Source of the DNA: Cryomorphaceae bacterium BACL29 MAG-121220-bin8
GTDB lineage: Bacteria > Bacteroidota > Bacteroidia > Flavobacteriales > Flavobacteriaceae
NCBI GenBank assembly: GCA_905181705.1
Contig: CAJIYP010000001.1
Location: 555,335 to 619,334, forward strand
DNA length: 64,000 nt
Reading direction: 5' to 3'
Below the pieces are notes generated by a model. That model made no database searches, was not told the origin of the DNA, and was given only the letters and a program-made list of their open reading frames with translations. Numbering within the stretch: the first letter of the stretch is position 1; every line of letters begins with the position of its first letter. Made by a program: the position numbers and the translations under genes. Of the stretch, positions 39,077-49,538 are shown piece after piece.

Positions 39077-40696
39077 ATGACTAAATCTTATGATTATATT
39101 ATTATTGGAGCAGGATCTGCAGGTTGTGTACTAGCAAACCGTTTATCAAAAAATCCAAACTATTCTGTTTTATTACTAGAGGCAGGAGGTCCAGATAATA
39201 ATATGAATATAAAGGTTCCTGGTGCTTACTTAAAAATCCATAAAAGTAAAGAGGATTGGGGTTTTTGGTCCGAAGAACAAGCAAATGTTTTGAATCGAAA
39301 AATATATTTACCAAGAGGAAAAACTTTGGGAGGGAGTAGCTCTACTAATGCTATGGCTTATGTTCGTGGAAATCCATCTGATTACGACGGTTGGTCAGAA
39401 CTAGGTAATCCTGGTTGGAGCTATAAAGAATTACTTCCTTATTTCAAAAGATCAGAAAATCATGCTCAATTTGATACAATGAATATTGGATATCACGGAA
39501 ACTCTGGAGAGTTAGATGTTACTATTCCGACTAAGTTTCAATCTCCTTTTGTTGAGGGTTTTATTGATGCATGTGAAGCAAATGGTATTCCCAAAAATCT
39601 TGATTATAACGGAGATAAGCAAGAAGGCGCAAGTTTAGTACAAAGTACTATTGTTAATGGAAAACGTGCTAGTGGGGCAACTGCTTTTTTAAAACCTGTT
39701 TTAAATCGAACTAATTTGACCGCCATAACAAATGCTCAAGTCAATAAAGTAGTGTTTGAAGGTAAAAAAGCAGTGGGAGTTCAATATAATAATGGAAAAG
39801 ATACTATTGAAGTTTACGTTAAAAAAGAAATTATTCTTTCTGCTGGAACTTTTCAATCACCTCAATTATTAATGCTTTCCGGGATAGGTGATAATTCTGA
39901 CCTTAAAAAGCATGGTATAGATTGTGTACACGAACTCAAAGGAGTAGGAAAAAATCTTCAGGATCATTTGTTTTTCCCCATATGTGTCCAAAGTAATACT
40001 CAACAGGGAATCAATCACTATATTCCTGTATTTAAACAACTCAAGCCTGCTTGGAATTATTTTGTAAATAAAAAAGGAGTTTTATGTACAAGTCCACTTG
40101 AGGGAATGGCATTTTTTGACCTTAATTTAAAAGGCGATAAGGTAAATTTTCAACTTCATTTTTCACCAATGTGGCTAGGAAAAAAATATGACTATGATGC
40201 TTATGATTTAAATGGATTTCCTCGTTCTGATGGTTTTAGCATTTTTCCAACTCTATTACATCCAAAAAGTAGAGGATTCATTAAACTTTCCTCTGCTGAT
40301 CCAAAAGCACCTCCAATAATCCAACCAAATTTTTTACAACACAAAGAGGATTTAGATCAGCTTGTTAAAGGAGGGAAATTAGTTTTTAAAATTATGGAAG
40401 ATAAAGCAATGAAAAAACACTTCAAAGCAAATGGTATTCCACTTAATCGAATTTCTGAGAAATTCCTTATTGAACATATAAAGAAAACACTAGAAACAGT
40501 TTATCATCCCGTGGGTACTTGTAAAATGGGAAAAGATCCAATGTCAGTGGTTGATTCTAATTTAAAAGTTCACGGTATTGATAACTTACGTGTTGTTGAT
40601 GCGTCAATAATGCCAAAAATTGTTTCAGGAAACACTAATGCTCCTGTATTTATGATTGCTGAAAAAGCTGCAGATATAATTTTAAATTCTGTTTAG
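39077..40696 (+). CDS. GMC family oxidoreductase (choline dehydrogenase-like)
   Basis: 539 residues. FAD-binding [17 protein letters not shown] and LLLEAGG at the start, GMC signature 1 [18 protein letters not shown], signature 2 [17 protein letters not shown], and the catalytic pair His477 ([10 protein letters not shown]) with Asn521 ([13 protein letters not shown]). It oxidises an alcohol; choline is one family substrate but the sequence does not decide. No betaine-aldehyde dehydrogenase is adjacent, so I give no symbol. Confidence 0.9.
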   Translation: MTKSYDYIIIGAGSAGCVLANRLSKNPNYSVLLLEAGGPDNNMNIKVPGAYLKIHKSKEDWGFWSEEQANVLNRKIYLPRGKTLGGSSSTNAMAYVRGNPSDYDGWSELGNPGWSYKELLPYFKRSENHAQFDTMNIGYHGNSGELDVTIPTKFQSPFVEGFIDACEANGIPKNLDYNGDKQEGASLVQSTIVNGKRASGATAFLKPVLNRTNLTAITNAQVNKVVFEGKKAVGVQYNNGKDTIEVYVKKEIILSAGTFQSPQLLMLSGIGDNSDLKKHGIDCVHELKGVGKNLQDHLFFPICVQSNTQQGINHYIPVFKQLKPAWNYFVNKKGVLCTSPLEGMAFFDLNLKGDKVNFQLHFSPMWLGKKYDYDAYDLNGFPRSDGFSIFPTLLHPKSRGFIKLSSADPKAPPIIQPNFLQHKEDLDQLVKGGKLVFKIMEDKAMKKHFKANGIPLNRISEKFLIEHIKKTLETVYHPVGTCKMGKDPMSVVDSNLKVHGIDNLRVVDASIMPKIVSGNTNAPVFMIAEKAADIILNSV

Positions 40697-40750
40697 TTCA
40701 AAATGTAGAGTTGATATTGATATATTTTAGATAATTATTATATTTATTTA

Positions 40751-43081
40751 ATGAAAAAATTAATCATATTATTAGTTCTTGCTCCGCTAATTTCTTTTGG
40801 ACAAAAAGATAAAAAAACTCCAATTTCTAAAACAATTGATTCCCTAACCATTGATATGAAAGTCGATAAGGGTTTAATCACTACTTATCAAAATATAAAA
40901 AATCAATTATACTTTGAAATAAAGGATAGTTTATTAAAAAAAGATCTTTTAGTTGTAACAAGATTTGCTCAATTACCAGCTAACTATTCTGGATATTTAA
41001 ATGCTGGTTCAAAAACAGCTGAGCATGTAGTGGAATTTGTAAAACAAGGAAATAAAATTTTATTAAAAGAAGTAAGTTATTCTAATATAGCCGACAAAAA
41101 TGATCCAATCTCAATTAGTGTTTCGGAAAATAATTTCAAACCTATTTTAGCAGCATTCGAAATAAAAAACTCCGATGAAAATAAATATCTAATCGATGTT
41201 TCAAGTTTTTATATGGCTGATTCACCTGGATTTAATATCATAAGATCTTATGAAAAAGATAATTATAAAATTTCTGGGGTTGATAAAAAGAGGAGTTTTA
41301 TAGATTCTGCCCGAAGTTTTCCTAAAAATACGGAGATTTTACATACTCTTACTTTTACTGCTAATAAAGCTCCCAGAAATAATCAAACAAAGACATTTAG
41401 TTTTCAAATAAATCACTCTATAATTGCTCTTCCTGAAGATCAAATGTCAATTAGGTATGAAGATGAAAGAGTAGGTTGGTTTAATATAGAAAAAATCAAT
41501 TACAGTTCTGAGGCTTTAAAATCAGATAATTATAATATTATAAGAAGGTGGAGGCTAGAACCCTCTGATAAAGAAGCTTACTTTAATGGAGAATTAGTAG
41601 AACCAATTAAACCAATAGTTTATTATTTAGACCCTGGAACTCCTATAAAATGGAGGAAATATTTTAAAATGGGGATTGAGGATTGGAATACTGCTTTTGA
41701 AAAAGCAGGTTTTAAAAATGCCATCATCGCAAAAGATCCACCATCTAAAGATGAAGATCCAGATTTTAGTCCTGAAGACATTAGGTATTCAACCGTTAGA
41801 TATGTAGCTTCTACAACTAGAAATGCTGTTGGTCCTAGTGTTTCTGACCCCAGAACTGGAGAAATATTAGAAAGTGATATCATTTGGTATCACAACCATT
41901 TAAGATCCTACAGAAATAGATATTTGATTGAGACAGGTGCTGCAAATCCAAAAGCTAGATCTCTTAAAACACCTGAAAAAGAAATTGGAGAAATGATGCG
42001 CCGCGTAATTTCTCATGAAATTGGTCATGCTATTGGATTGCCTCATAATATGAAAGCAAGTAGTGCATATCCTGTAGATTCTCTAAGATCTGGTACTTTT
42101 ACTCAAAAATTTGGAATAGCAACCACTATAATGGATTACGCTAGATATAATTACGTAGCTCAACCAGGAGATCAAAATATAAGATTTGTTAGACAACTTG
42201 GTCCATATGACGATTATTCAGTAGAATGGGGATATAGATATTTTGATGAAAATTCAGAAACTGAAAAAGAAATTTTAAGAGAAATGGTTGATTCTAAATC
42301 ATTAAATCCAATGTATATGTTTGGTGGTAATGGAAATGATCCTAATTCTCAAACAGAAAATATAGGAGATGACCCTATTAAGGCTAGTATGTATGGGATT
42401 AGAAATTTAAAAATTGTTGCTGAAAACCTAAGGAATTGGACAGTTGAGCCAACAGAAAATTACGATGATTTAGAAGAGATTTATGGCGAACTTTTAGGTA
42501 CTTATAGAAGATATATTTATCATGTACATAATTTGATTGGTGGTATATATAAAACACCTCACAATTCAAATCAAGAAGAAACCTCTACATATTTAAATGT
42601 TGATGAGGTTAAACAAATGGAAGCCTTAAGTTTTTTAGAAAAAAATCTTTGGACAACTCAAAATTGGTTAATTAATAAAGAATTAGTTTCTCAAATTAAA
42701 GGAGAGGGTATTTTAAATACAATTCAAGAGTTACAAATAAATGCCCTCAATAGATTTTTAAGTGTAGAAAAGCTAAATAGAATGTTATCGGCTCAGGAGT
42801 CATTAAATGGAGATGCTTTAAAAATAGAAATGTTATTTGATAATTTATTTTTAGTATTAGTCAAAAAGCACATTAAACCTGATTTATATCAACAAAGATT
42901 ACAACTCCATTTTATAGAAAGAATAAAATATTTAATGGATGAAAAAAAATTAAATCCAATAATAAAAGGTCTATTATTAGAACTTAAAGGGGATATAAAA
43001 AGAATTGCTTTTATAAAATCAATATTGTCTAAAGGAAATCAAAAGGCACATTTTACTTATCTAAAACGTTCAAGTAATTAA
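40751..43081 (+). CDS. Secreted zinc-dependent metalloprotease (DUF5117/DUF4953 type)
   Basis: 776 residues with a signal peptide (MKKLIILLVLAPLISFGQ). HEIGHAIGLPHNMKAS (422-437) is a metzincin-type HExxHxxGxxH site. The preceding region VEPIKPIVYYLDPGTPIKWR and GIEDWNTAFEKAGF is typical of the Bacteroidota DUF5117/DUF4953 metalloproteases, and DPMYMFGG/GDDPIKASMYGIRNL lies after the site. Normal length. Probably degrades extracellular or periplasmic protein. The metallophosphatase gene starts 8 bp after its stop, so the two are likely co-transcribed. Confidence 0.9.
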   Translation: MKKLIILLVLAPLISFGQKDKKTPISKTIDSLTIDMKVDKGLITTYQNIKNQLYFEIKDSLLKKDLLVVTRFAQLPANYSGYLNAGSKTAEHVVEFVKQGNKILLKEVSYSNIADKNDPISISVSENNFKPILAAFEIKNSDENKYLIDVSSFYMADSPGFNIIRSYEKDNYKISGVDKKRSFIDSARSFPKNTEILHTLTFTANKAPRNNQTKTFSFQINHSIIALPEDQMSIRYEDERVGWFNIEKINYSSEALKSDNYNIIRRWRLEPSDKEAYFNGELVEPIKPIVYYLDPGTPIKWRKYFKMGIEDWNTAFEKAGFKNAIIAKDPPSKDEDPDFSPEDIRYSTVRYVASTTRNAVGPSVSDPRTGEILESDIIWYHNHLRSYRNRYLIETGAANPKARSLKTPEKEIGEMMRRVISHEIGHAIGLPHNMKASSAYPVDSLRSGTFTQKFGIATTIMDYARYNYVAQPGDQNIRFVRQLGPYDDYSVEWGYRYFDENSETEKEILREMVDSKSLNPMYMFGGNGNDPNSQTENIGDDPIKASMYGIRNLKIVAENLRNWTVEPTENYDDLEEIYGELLGTYRRYIYHVHNLIGGIYKTPHNSNQEETSTYLNVDEVKQMEALSFLEKNLWTTQNWLINKELVSQIKGEGILNTIQELQINALNRFLSVEKLNRMLSAQESLNGDALKIEMLFDNLFLVLVKKHIKPDLYQQRLQLHFIERIKYLMDEKKLNPIIKGLLLELKGDIKRIAFIKSILSKGNQKAHFTYLKRSSN

Positions 43082-43089
43082 TAGAGTTA

Positions 43090-44148
43090 ATGAAAAATTT
43101 TTTATTATTCTTAGTGTTTATCCCCATTTTTTCCATCTCTCAAGAGGACAAGCAAAACAACAGCATCAAAAATCAAAATTCAGATTTCTCTAATCTATCT
43201 GACGGACCCTATGTTTTTGTTGAAAAAAATAATCTAATTGAAAAAAGAATTATTAATGGTGAAATCTCATCAAAAGTTTTAGGTAAAAACACATATGATA
43301 CAATATACTACCCAGAAAAATCTACTTTTAAAAAAATAAATACTATTGCTGCTCTAAGTGATATTCACGGACAATATGATTTAGTTATTGAGTTATTAAT
43401 AAACAATGAAATCATAGACAAGAATTTAAATTGGATTTTTGGTGAGGGTCATTTGGTTATTGCGGGAGATGTTTTCGACAGAGGAGATAAAGTTAATGAA
43501 GTGCTTTGGCTTATTTATAATCTTGAAATTCAAGCAAAAAACAGTGGCGGTCACGTACATTTTCTTTTAGGAAATCACGAATATATGGTTCTTCAAAAAG
43601 ATTTGAGATATATAAGTGATAAATATAAATTAACTTCAAAATTATTGAAATTAGATTATGACGAGCTATATAGTAAGAAAACAATTATTGGAAGATGGTT
43701 GCGTTCAAAATCAACAATTATTAAAATTAATTCCAACGTATTTACTCACGGAGGTGTATCAGAAGAATTTATTTCTAATAACGGTTCTAATTTTAAAAGG
43801 TTAAATAATAAAATGAGAAAGTATATTGACCTCCCAAAAAATGAAATTATTAATGATGATATTTATAATTTATATTATGGTGATAAAAGTTTGATTTGGT
43901 ATCGCGATTACTTTCAAAAATATGGAGATGATTTAACAGATTCCGATGTTTCAAAAATATTAAGGCTTGTTAATTCTCAACATATAGTAGTCGGTCATTG
44001 TTCACAAGATCATATTGTTCAGTTATACAACAATAAAATTTTTGGAGTAGATTCCAGTATTAAAAATGGTAAATACGGAGAGATTTTAATAATTAGAGAT
44101 AAACAATTCTTTAGAGCTACTTTAAATGGAAATAAAACACAATTTTAA
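43090..44148 (+). CDS. Secreted calcineurin-like metallophosphoesterase
   Basis: 352 residues, signal peptide (MKNFLLFLVFIPIFSISQ). Blocks ALSDIHGQYD (from about 89), AGDVFDRGDKVNEVLW, LLGNHEYM, FTHGG and VGHCSQ give the full two-metal site of the PPP-type phosphatases; the order resembles the Shewanella-like protein phosphatase group. It hydrolyses phosphate esters, perhaps phosphoproteins, outside the cytoplasm. Placed 8 bp after the metalloprotease gene. Confidence 0.85.
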   Translation: MKNFLLFLVFIPIFSISQEDKQNNSIKNQNSDFSNLSDGPYVFVEKNNLIEKRIINGEISSKVLGKNTYDTIYYPEKSTFKKINTIAALSDIHGQYDLVIELLINNEIIDKNLNWIFGEGHLVIAGDVFDRGDKVNEVLWLIYNLEIQAKNSGGHVHFLLGNHEYMVLQKDLRYISDKYKLTSKLLKLDYDELYSKKTIIGRWLRSKSTIIKINSNVFTHGGVSEEFISNNGSNFKRLNNKMRKYIDLPKNEIINDDIYNLYYGDKSLIWYRDYFQKYGDDLTDSDVSKILRLVNSQHIVVGHCSQDHIVQLYNNKIFGVDSSIKNGKYGEILIIRDKQFFRATLNGNKTQF

Positions 44149-44296
44149 ATACAGGAATAATTAATCTGATGGATTAAAGATTAATATTTCATTCAAACTA
44201 CTTTTAATTCATATGCCCCTTCAATAAAGCTATTTGTAGTTATTGTAATTGTTTAACATTAGTATATTTATGTATTATCATTTTAATATTTTAACT

Positions 44297-45730
44297 ATGT
44301 CAAGGATTTTTATTTTTACTTTTTTTTGTTCTATTTTGTTTTCTTGTAATAATAATTCTTCACAAAGTCCAAATTTCATTTTAATACTTAGTGATGACCA
44401 GGGTTGGAATGGAACATCTACTGAAATGATTCCAAGTCAAGGTTATTCGAAAAGTGATTATTACGAAACTCCAAATATTAAAAATTTAGCAAAATCAGGG
44501 ATGGTTTTTTCTCGTGCATATTCACCCGCACCTACCTGTTCTCCCACACGCTATGCAATTCAATTTGGACAAACCCCTGCAAGACTTAAGCATATTAGAG
44601 TTGCAATGAATGTGGATCACATTGACCACCTAGGTATGACAACAATACCTAGAGCTTTAAAAAGTATAGACAGCAATTATGTAGCTGGACATTTTGGGAA
44701 ATTTGGAATGTATTCAGAACCTCAAAATTATGGTTACGATCACAGCGATGGTATGACGGGAAATAAAGATGGAAATATAGAATATAGGTTAAACCCAAAT
44801 GGAACTGTGCAAACAGATTGGCTTCCTCAGTATGACCAAGATCCTAAACAGATTTTTGGAATAACAAAAAGGTCCATATCCTTTATGGAGAACCAAGTAA
44901 AAAAGAATAATCCATTTTATCTACAAGTTTCACATTATGCTGTTCACTCAGATCTTGTTTCTAGAAAAGAAATATTTGATAAATACAATGATAAAAAAAA
45001 AGGAAAATATCATGAAAATCCATCCATTGCAGCAATGACAGAAGATCTTGATTTAAGCGTTGGAAAAATTTTAGAAAAAGTAAAAGAACTTGGAATTGAA
45101 GACAATACATATATAATATATATGTCTGATAATGGTTCGGTAGAACAGATATTGGGAAGTAAAAAAAGAAACAAAAAAAACAAGGGTTATAATTTCCCGT
45201 TAAGACATGGAAAAGGAACTCTGTATGAGGGAGGAATTAGGGTTCCCTTTATTATTTCTGGACCTAATATTAAACCAGGAAGCAGTTCTGACATACCAAT
45301 TTCTGGAGTAGATATTTTACCTACTATTCAAGATTTAGTCTCTAATAAAATACAGCTTACAGAAAAAATGGATGGTGGAAGTTTTAAAAATAATTTATTA
45401 AAAGATGTAGATTCAAAAGTGATTAGAAATAATGATTTTTTTATTTTTCACCTTCCTTTTAGAAGAGGAAGTTTCAATCCTCACTCAGCAATTATTATGG
45501 AAAATTTAAAGCTTATCAAGTTTTCTAATTCTAATAAATTATTATTATTCAATTTAGATGATGACATAAATGAAAAAAATGATATTTCAAATCAATATCC
45601 TAATAAAACGAAAGAGCTTGATTTTTTATTAGAGAAATATTTGAAAGATGTAAAAGCACCTAAATGGAAAAAGGGTATAAACTGGCGCCCTTTTAAAAAA
45701 TCCTTAAAAGAATTTAATTCTTTTTATTGA
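44297..45730 (+). CDS. Sulfatase lipoprotein, Cys-type (arylsulfatase family S1)
   Basis: About 477 residues starting at MSRIFIFTFFC, chosen over the upstream Met at 44249 because it begins a clean lipoprotein signal (SILFSCN). ILILSDDQGWNG supplies metal ligands, CSPTR (81-85) is the formylglycine modification motif, and HFGKFGMYSEP and YMSDNGS are further sulfatase motifs. It removes sulfate esters, probably from algal polysaccharide. The maturase (anSME) needed for Cys-type sulfatases is not in this window. A SulP transporter lies 137 bp downstream, fitting uptake of released sulfate. Confidence 0.9.
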   Translation: MSRIFIFTFFCSILFSCNNNSSQSPNFILILSDDQGWNGTSTEMIPSQGYSKSDYYETPNIKNLAKSGMVFSRAYSPAPTCSPTRYAIQFGQTPARLKHIRVAMNVDHIDHLGMTTIPRALKSIDSNYVAGHFGKFGMYSEPQNYGYDHSDGMTGNKDGNIEYRLNPNGTVQTDWLPQYDQDPKQIFGITKRSISFMENQVKKNNPFYLQVSHYAVHSDLVSRKEIFDKYNDKKKGKYHENPSIAAMTEDLDLSVGKILEKVKELGIEDNTYIIYMSDNGSVEQILGSKKRNKKNKGYNFPLRHGKGTLYEGGIRVPFIISGPNIKPGSSSDIPISGVDILPTIQDLVSNKIQLTEKMDGGSFKNNLLKDVDSKVIRNNDFFIFHLPFRRGSFNPHSAIIMENLKLIKFSNSNKLLLFNLDDDINEKNDISNQYPNKTKELDFLLEKYLKDVKAPKWKKGINWRPFKKSLKEFNSFY

Positions 45731-45834
45731 TATCCAAATAAACTATCTATTATAAACAGGAGATTAAATTTTTTTTTAATTATTATTTATTAATAATAAA
45801 GTCATTTTTTTAATCGTAGTCTAATGGTTTAAAT

Positions 45835-45842
45835 TAGATTTG
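45835..45842 (+). promoter_or_regulatory. Candidate -7 element before the SulP gene
   Basis: TAGATTTG matches TAnnTTTG, about 25 bp before the ATG at 45868. No convincing TTG -33 element is at the expected distance. Confidence 0.35.
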
Positions 45843-45867
45843 CAAATTCATTTTTTTAAAAATAAAC

Positions 45868-47490
45868 ATGTTTGAATTTGTAAGGAAACGTAAGACCAAT
45901 GTCTTAAATGATATTTTAAGTGGGTTCACTGTTTCTTTAGCTCTAGTTCCAGAAGCCGTTGCTTTTGCTTTTGTGGCTGGTGTTGATCCTTTAGTTGGAC
46001 TCTATGCTGCTTTTATTGTAGGTTTGATTACTTCAGTTTTTGGAGGTCGTCCCGGAATGATTAGTGGAGCAACAGGAGCTTTAGCTGTTGTTATGGTGAG
46101 TTTAGTTGCAAAGGGTAATGATTTAGGTTCCTCAGATGAGAATTTAGGGCTGTACTATCTTTTTGTTACAGTTGTTTTAATGGGAGTTTTACAAATTATT
46201 GCAGGATTACTTAAGTTAGGCAAGTTTGTAAGATTGATTCCACATCCAGTTATGATGGGATTTGTTAATGGTCTTGCTATTGTCATTTTTATTTCTCAAT
46301 TGGGAATGTTTAAAACTGTTCATGAAGGTCAAGTTGTATGGATGCACGGAACTGCATTGTGGTCAATGGTTAGTTTAATTGTTTTAACCATGTTGATCAT
46401 GTTTGTTTTACCTCTGATAACAAAAAAAATACCTGAAGCTCTAGTAGCAATTTTAGTGATTTCTATGATTGTTTTTATCGGAGACTTTGAAGTTCCAACT
46501 GTTGGGAGTTTTATTAAAGACGGGGGAGGAGAAGGTATAAAAGGTGGACTTCCTACATTTCAATTAGCGATATTTAATAAAATTCCATTTAACCTTAACA
46601 CACTTATTTTTATAGGTCCCTATGCTCTAATTTTAGCTGCAATAGGACTTATTGAGTCTTTAATGACTCTTAATTTAATTGATGAGTTAACAGATACAAG
46701 AGGGAATTCTAATAAAGAATGTGTTGCCCAAGGAGCTGCTAATGTAGTAACTGGATTCTTTGGAGGTATGGGGGGATGTGCAATGATTGGACAATCAATA
46801 ATAAATATTAAAGGGGGGGGCAGAGGAAGACTTTCTGGAATAGTAGCATCTTTATCTCTATTAATATTCATTCTTTTTGGTTCTGCTTTGATAGAACAAG
46901 TACCAATATCATCTTTAGTTGGAGTTATGTTTATGGTAGTTTTTGGTACTTTTGCTTGGTCTAGTTTTAGGATAATGAATAAGATTCCCTTTTCTGACGT
47001 TTTTGTGTTGATTTTAGTTTCCGTTCTTACTGTTGTTTTTGATTTGGCAATTGCTGTTATTGCTGGTGTTATAGTAAGTGCATTAGTTTTTTCATGGGAA
47101 AACGCTAAACGAATTAGAGCAAGAAAAAGAATAAAAAAAGATGGAACTAAAGTTTATGAAATATGGGGTCCTTTGTTCTTTGGAAGTATTATTGAATTTA
47201 ACAATAAATTTGATGTCAAAAATGATCCTAGTACTATTGAAATTGATTTTATTGAATCTAGAATATGTGATCATTCCGCAATAGAGGCCATATACAATTT
47301 AGTAAATAAGTACAAGATTGAAAAGAAAACTATATTATTAAAACATCTTAGTAAAGATTGTAAAGTGATGCTCTATAAATCTAGTATTTTATTTAAAGAT
47401 GTTATACTTGAAGCTGTTGACGATCCTAGATACCATTTAGCTGAAAATCCAGAGAGCTTTAATAAAGGTTTGAAGGAATATAATTTGTGA
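45868..47490 (+). CDS. SulP family inorganic anion transporter with STAS domain
   Basis: 540 residues. SGFTVSLALVPEAVAFAFVAG, GRPGMISGATGALAVV, LIPHPVMMGFVNGLAI and the CAMIGQSIINIKGGGRGRLSG loop are SulP hallmarks, with 12-14 helices to about 415 and a STAS domain after about 430 (EIDFIESRICDHSAIEAI). Probably imports sulfate or bicarbonate. Codons near 46813-46821 form an unusual G8 run (KGGGR) in this AT-rich genome. The upstream sulfatase suggests sulfate as substrate; this is inference. Confidence 0.9.
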   Translation: MFEFVRKRKTNVLNDILSGFTVSLALVPEAVAFAFVAGVDPLVGLYAAFIVGLITSVFGGRPGMISGATGALAVVMVSLVAKGNDLGSSDENLGLYYLFVTVVLMGVLQIIAGLLKLGKFVRLIPHPVMMGFVNGLAIVIFISQLGMFKTVHEGQVVWMHGTALWSMVSLIVLTMLIMFVLPLITKKIPEALVAILVISMIVFIGDFEVPTVGSFIKDGGGEGIKGGLPTFQLAIFNKIPFNLNTLIFIGPYALILAAIGLIESLMTLNLIDELTDTRGNSNKECVAQGAANVVTGFFGGMGGCAMIGQSIINIKGGGRGRLSGIVASLSLLIFILFGSALIEQVPISSLVGVMFMVVFGTFAWSSFRIMNKIPFSDVFVLILVSVLTVVFDLAIAVIAGVIVSALVFSWENAKRIRARKRIKKDGTKVYEIWGPLFFGSIIEFNNKFDVKNDPSTIEIDFIESRICDHSAIEAIYNLVNKYKIEKKTILLKHLSKDCKVMLYKSSILFKDVILEAVDDPRYHLAENPESFNKGLKEYNL

Positions 47491-47721
47491 AATTTAAATT
47501 AAGGAACTTAATATTACACATTTTTATATGATACTATTATATCAATAGAAAATCAATTTAATTGGTTAAATTAATTAATCACGCTCTGTGTTTTAAATCT
47601 AAAATGTTTAATTAGTAAGTTAATTAACAAAAAAGGAAAAGTAATCTCGTATCTAATATATATATATATTATATTTAATTTATTAAATATAAAAAGTATT
47701 TTTAATTAATATTTTTAGTAA

Positions 47722-48345
47722 ATGATTAAAACAAAAGACGTTCAATTTAGTTACGATAATCAAGTGTTTTTTAAGTTTTGTGATATCGATTTAAAAAGCA
47801 ATGAAAACTTATTGATTGTTGGTAGTTCGGGAATTGGAAAAACCACTTTATTACATCTTCTTGCAGGTCTTCTTAATTTAAATTCAGGGTCTATAGAGTT
47901 GTTTGGAAAAGAACTTAGCAAGTTATCCTCTTATCAATTAGATGAGTTTAGAAAAAATAATATTGGAATCGTGTTTCAAAGACCTCATTTTGTTAATTCT
48001 CTTACTGTAAAAGAAAACTTACAGCTTGCCCAGTATATAGCGAACAAAAAAGACAATAATAGAATAGAAACCATTCTAAAAAACTTGAACATTTTTGATA
48101 AATTAAATAAAAAAACAAACCAGTTAAGTCAGGGAGAGAAACAAAGAGTCTCTATAGCTATGGCAATTGTAAATTCTCCAAAATTAATTTTGGCGGATGA
48201 GCCTACTTCTAGTTTAGACGATAACAATTGTGCCAATGTTATTAAACTTCTAAAAAAACAAGCTTTAGAATTTGAAGCACAATTGATAGTTATAACTCAT
48301 GATAGTAGATTAAAAAAACATTTTGAAAAATCCATTGAACTGTGA
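47722..48345 (+). CDS. ABC transporter ATP-binding protein, ZrgB/LolD-like
   Basis: 207 residues. Walker A GSSGIGKTT (34-42), LSQGEKQRVS and LILADEPTSSLD give a complete ATPase of the LolD/MacB type. The permease gene begins inside its stop (GTGA overlap), so they are one transporter. The downstream DUF3299-like gene makes the order ATPase-permease-DUF3299, which I recall from the zinc-regulated zrg operon of Vibrio; the zinc link is inference. Confidence 0.88.
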   Translation: MIKTKDVQFSYDNQVFFKFCDIDLKSNENLLIVGSSGIGKTTLLHLLAGLLNLNSGSIELFGKELSKLSSYQLDEFRKNNIGIVFQRPHFVNSLTVKENLQLAQYIANKKDNNRIETILKNLNIFDKLNKKTNQLSQGEKQRVSIAMAIVNSPKLILADEPTSSLDDNNCANVIKLLKKQALEFEAQLIVITHDSRLKKHFEKSIEL

Positions 48346-49538
48346 ATATATTTAAATTAAGTATAAAAAATATTTTAAATAAACCTTTGAGTTCTGCTAT
48401 TAGTTTAGCCTTGTTAGTTCTTGGTATTGGAATAATATCACTTTTACTACAGTTAAATTCATTGATAAAGAATCAAATGGATAATAATTTAAAGGGTATT
48501 GACATGGTTGTTGGGGCTAAAGGAAGCCCTCTCCAATTAATCCTCTCATCTGTATACCATGTAGATTCTCCTACTGGAAATATTTCTCTTGATGAAGCTG
48601 AAAAAATTAGTGAAAATAGAATGGTAGGATCTAGTATTAAGCTTCTTTACGGTGATAATTATAAGGGATTTAGAATTGTTGGTGCTGAAAAAAAGTTTAT
48701 TGATTTATATAAGGGTGTAATTAAAGAAGGAAAAGAATGGAAAAATTCATATGAAGTTTTAGTTGGTTCTAAAGTGCATAAAAAATTAAAAATTAATATA
48801 GGAGATGAGTTAGTTAGCTCACACGGTCTAAGAGAAACTGGAGAATCTCATGATGATAAATCTTTTAAGGTTGTAGGTATATTGAAGCCATCAAATTCTG
48901 TAATGGATCAACTAATTATTACATCTCCACAAAGTGTTTGGAGTATTCATGATAATCATGATCATCAGGAAGGAGATGATCACCTTCATAATGATAAAGA
49001 AATTACAGCAATGCTAATAAAATTCAAAAGCCCTATGAATATTATTCAGTTTCCAAGACAAATTAATGAAAATACAAATCTACAGGCAGCAGTTCCTTCT
49101 TATGAAATATCAAGATTATTTAAACTTTTTGGATTTGGGATTGAAACTTTAAGCTATTTAGCATATATAATAATTATAGTTTCTGGATTTAGTTTGTTTA
49201 TAAACTTATTTAATTCAATGAGCGAGAGAAAATATGAAATGGCACTAATTAGAACATTAGGAGCTTCGAGGTTTCAATTGTCAACAATGATAATTTTTGA
49301 ATCCTTAATGCTAACAATTTCAGGATTTATATTAGGTATGTTATTTAGTAGATTTGGAGTAATGTTTGTATCTTCATTAATGGAAGAAAGTTTAAATTAT
49401 AGCATTAATTCCTTTAGAATTTTAAGTGAAGAATATTGGCTTTTAGGATTGTCAGTTTTAATTGGTTTTATATCTTCAACAATTCCAGCTTTACAAGTTT
49501 ATAATATGAATATTTCAAAAATATTAGCAGATGAATAA
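48342..49538 (+). CDS. ABC transporter permease (FtsX/LolE type) with His-rich loop
   Basis: 398 residues from GTG 48342, which overlaps the ATPase stop by four bases; no other start makes the N-terminal helix. One helix at 13-35, a large periplasmic domain (VGAKGSPLQLILSSVYHVDSP) and three C-terminal helices. A His/Asp cluster (HDNHDHQEGDDHLHND, about 203-218) suggests metal binding. The next gene overlaps its stop by 8 bp. Together with the ATPase and DUF3299 it resembles the Zrg zinc-associated system. Confidence 0.87.
   Translation: MNIFKLSIKNILNKPLSSAISLALLVLGIGIISLLLQLNSLIKNQMDNNLKGIDMVVGAKGSPLQLILSSVYHVDSPTGNISLDEAEKISENRMVGSSIKLLYGDNYKGFRIVGAEKKFIDLYKGVIKEGKEWKNSYEVLVGSKVHKKLKINIGDELVSSHGLRETGESHDDKSFKVVGILKPSNSVMDQLIITSPQSVWSIHDNHDHQEGDDHLHNDKEITAMLIKFKSPMNIIQFPRQINENTNLQAAVPSYEISRLFKLFGFGIETLSYLAYIIIIVSGFSLFINLFNSMSERKYEMALIRTLGASRFQLSTMIIFESLMLTISGFILGMLFSRFGVMFVSSLMEESLNYSINSFRILSEEYWLLGLSVLIGFISSTIPALQVYNMNISKILADE

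Noticed and set aside
47640..47690. TA-rich stretch with atatatatata as an origin or regulatory site
   Set aside because: Simple AT-richness in an AT-rich genome; no DnaA boxes or conserved element seen.
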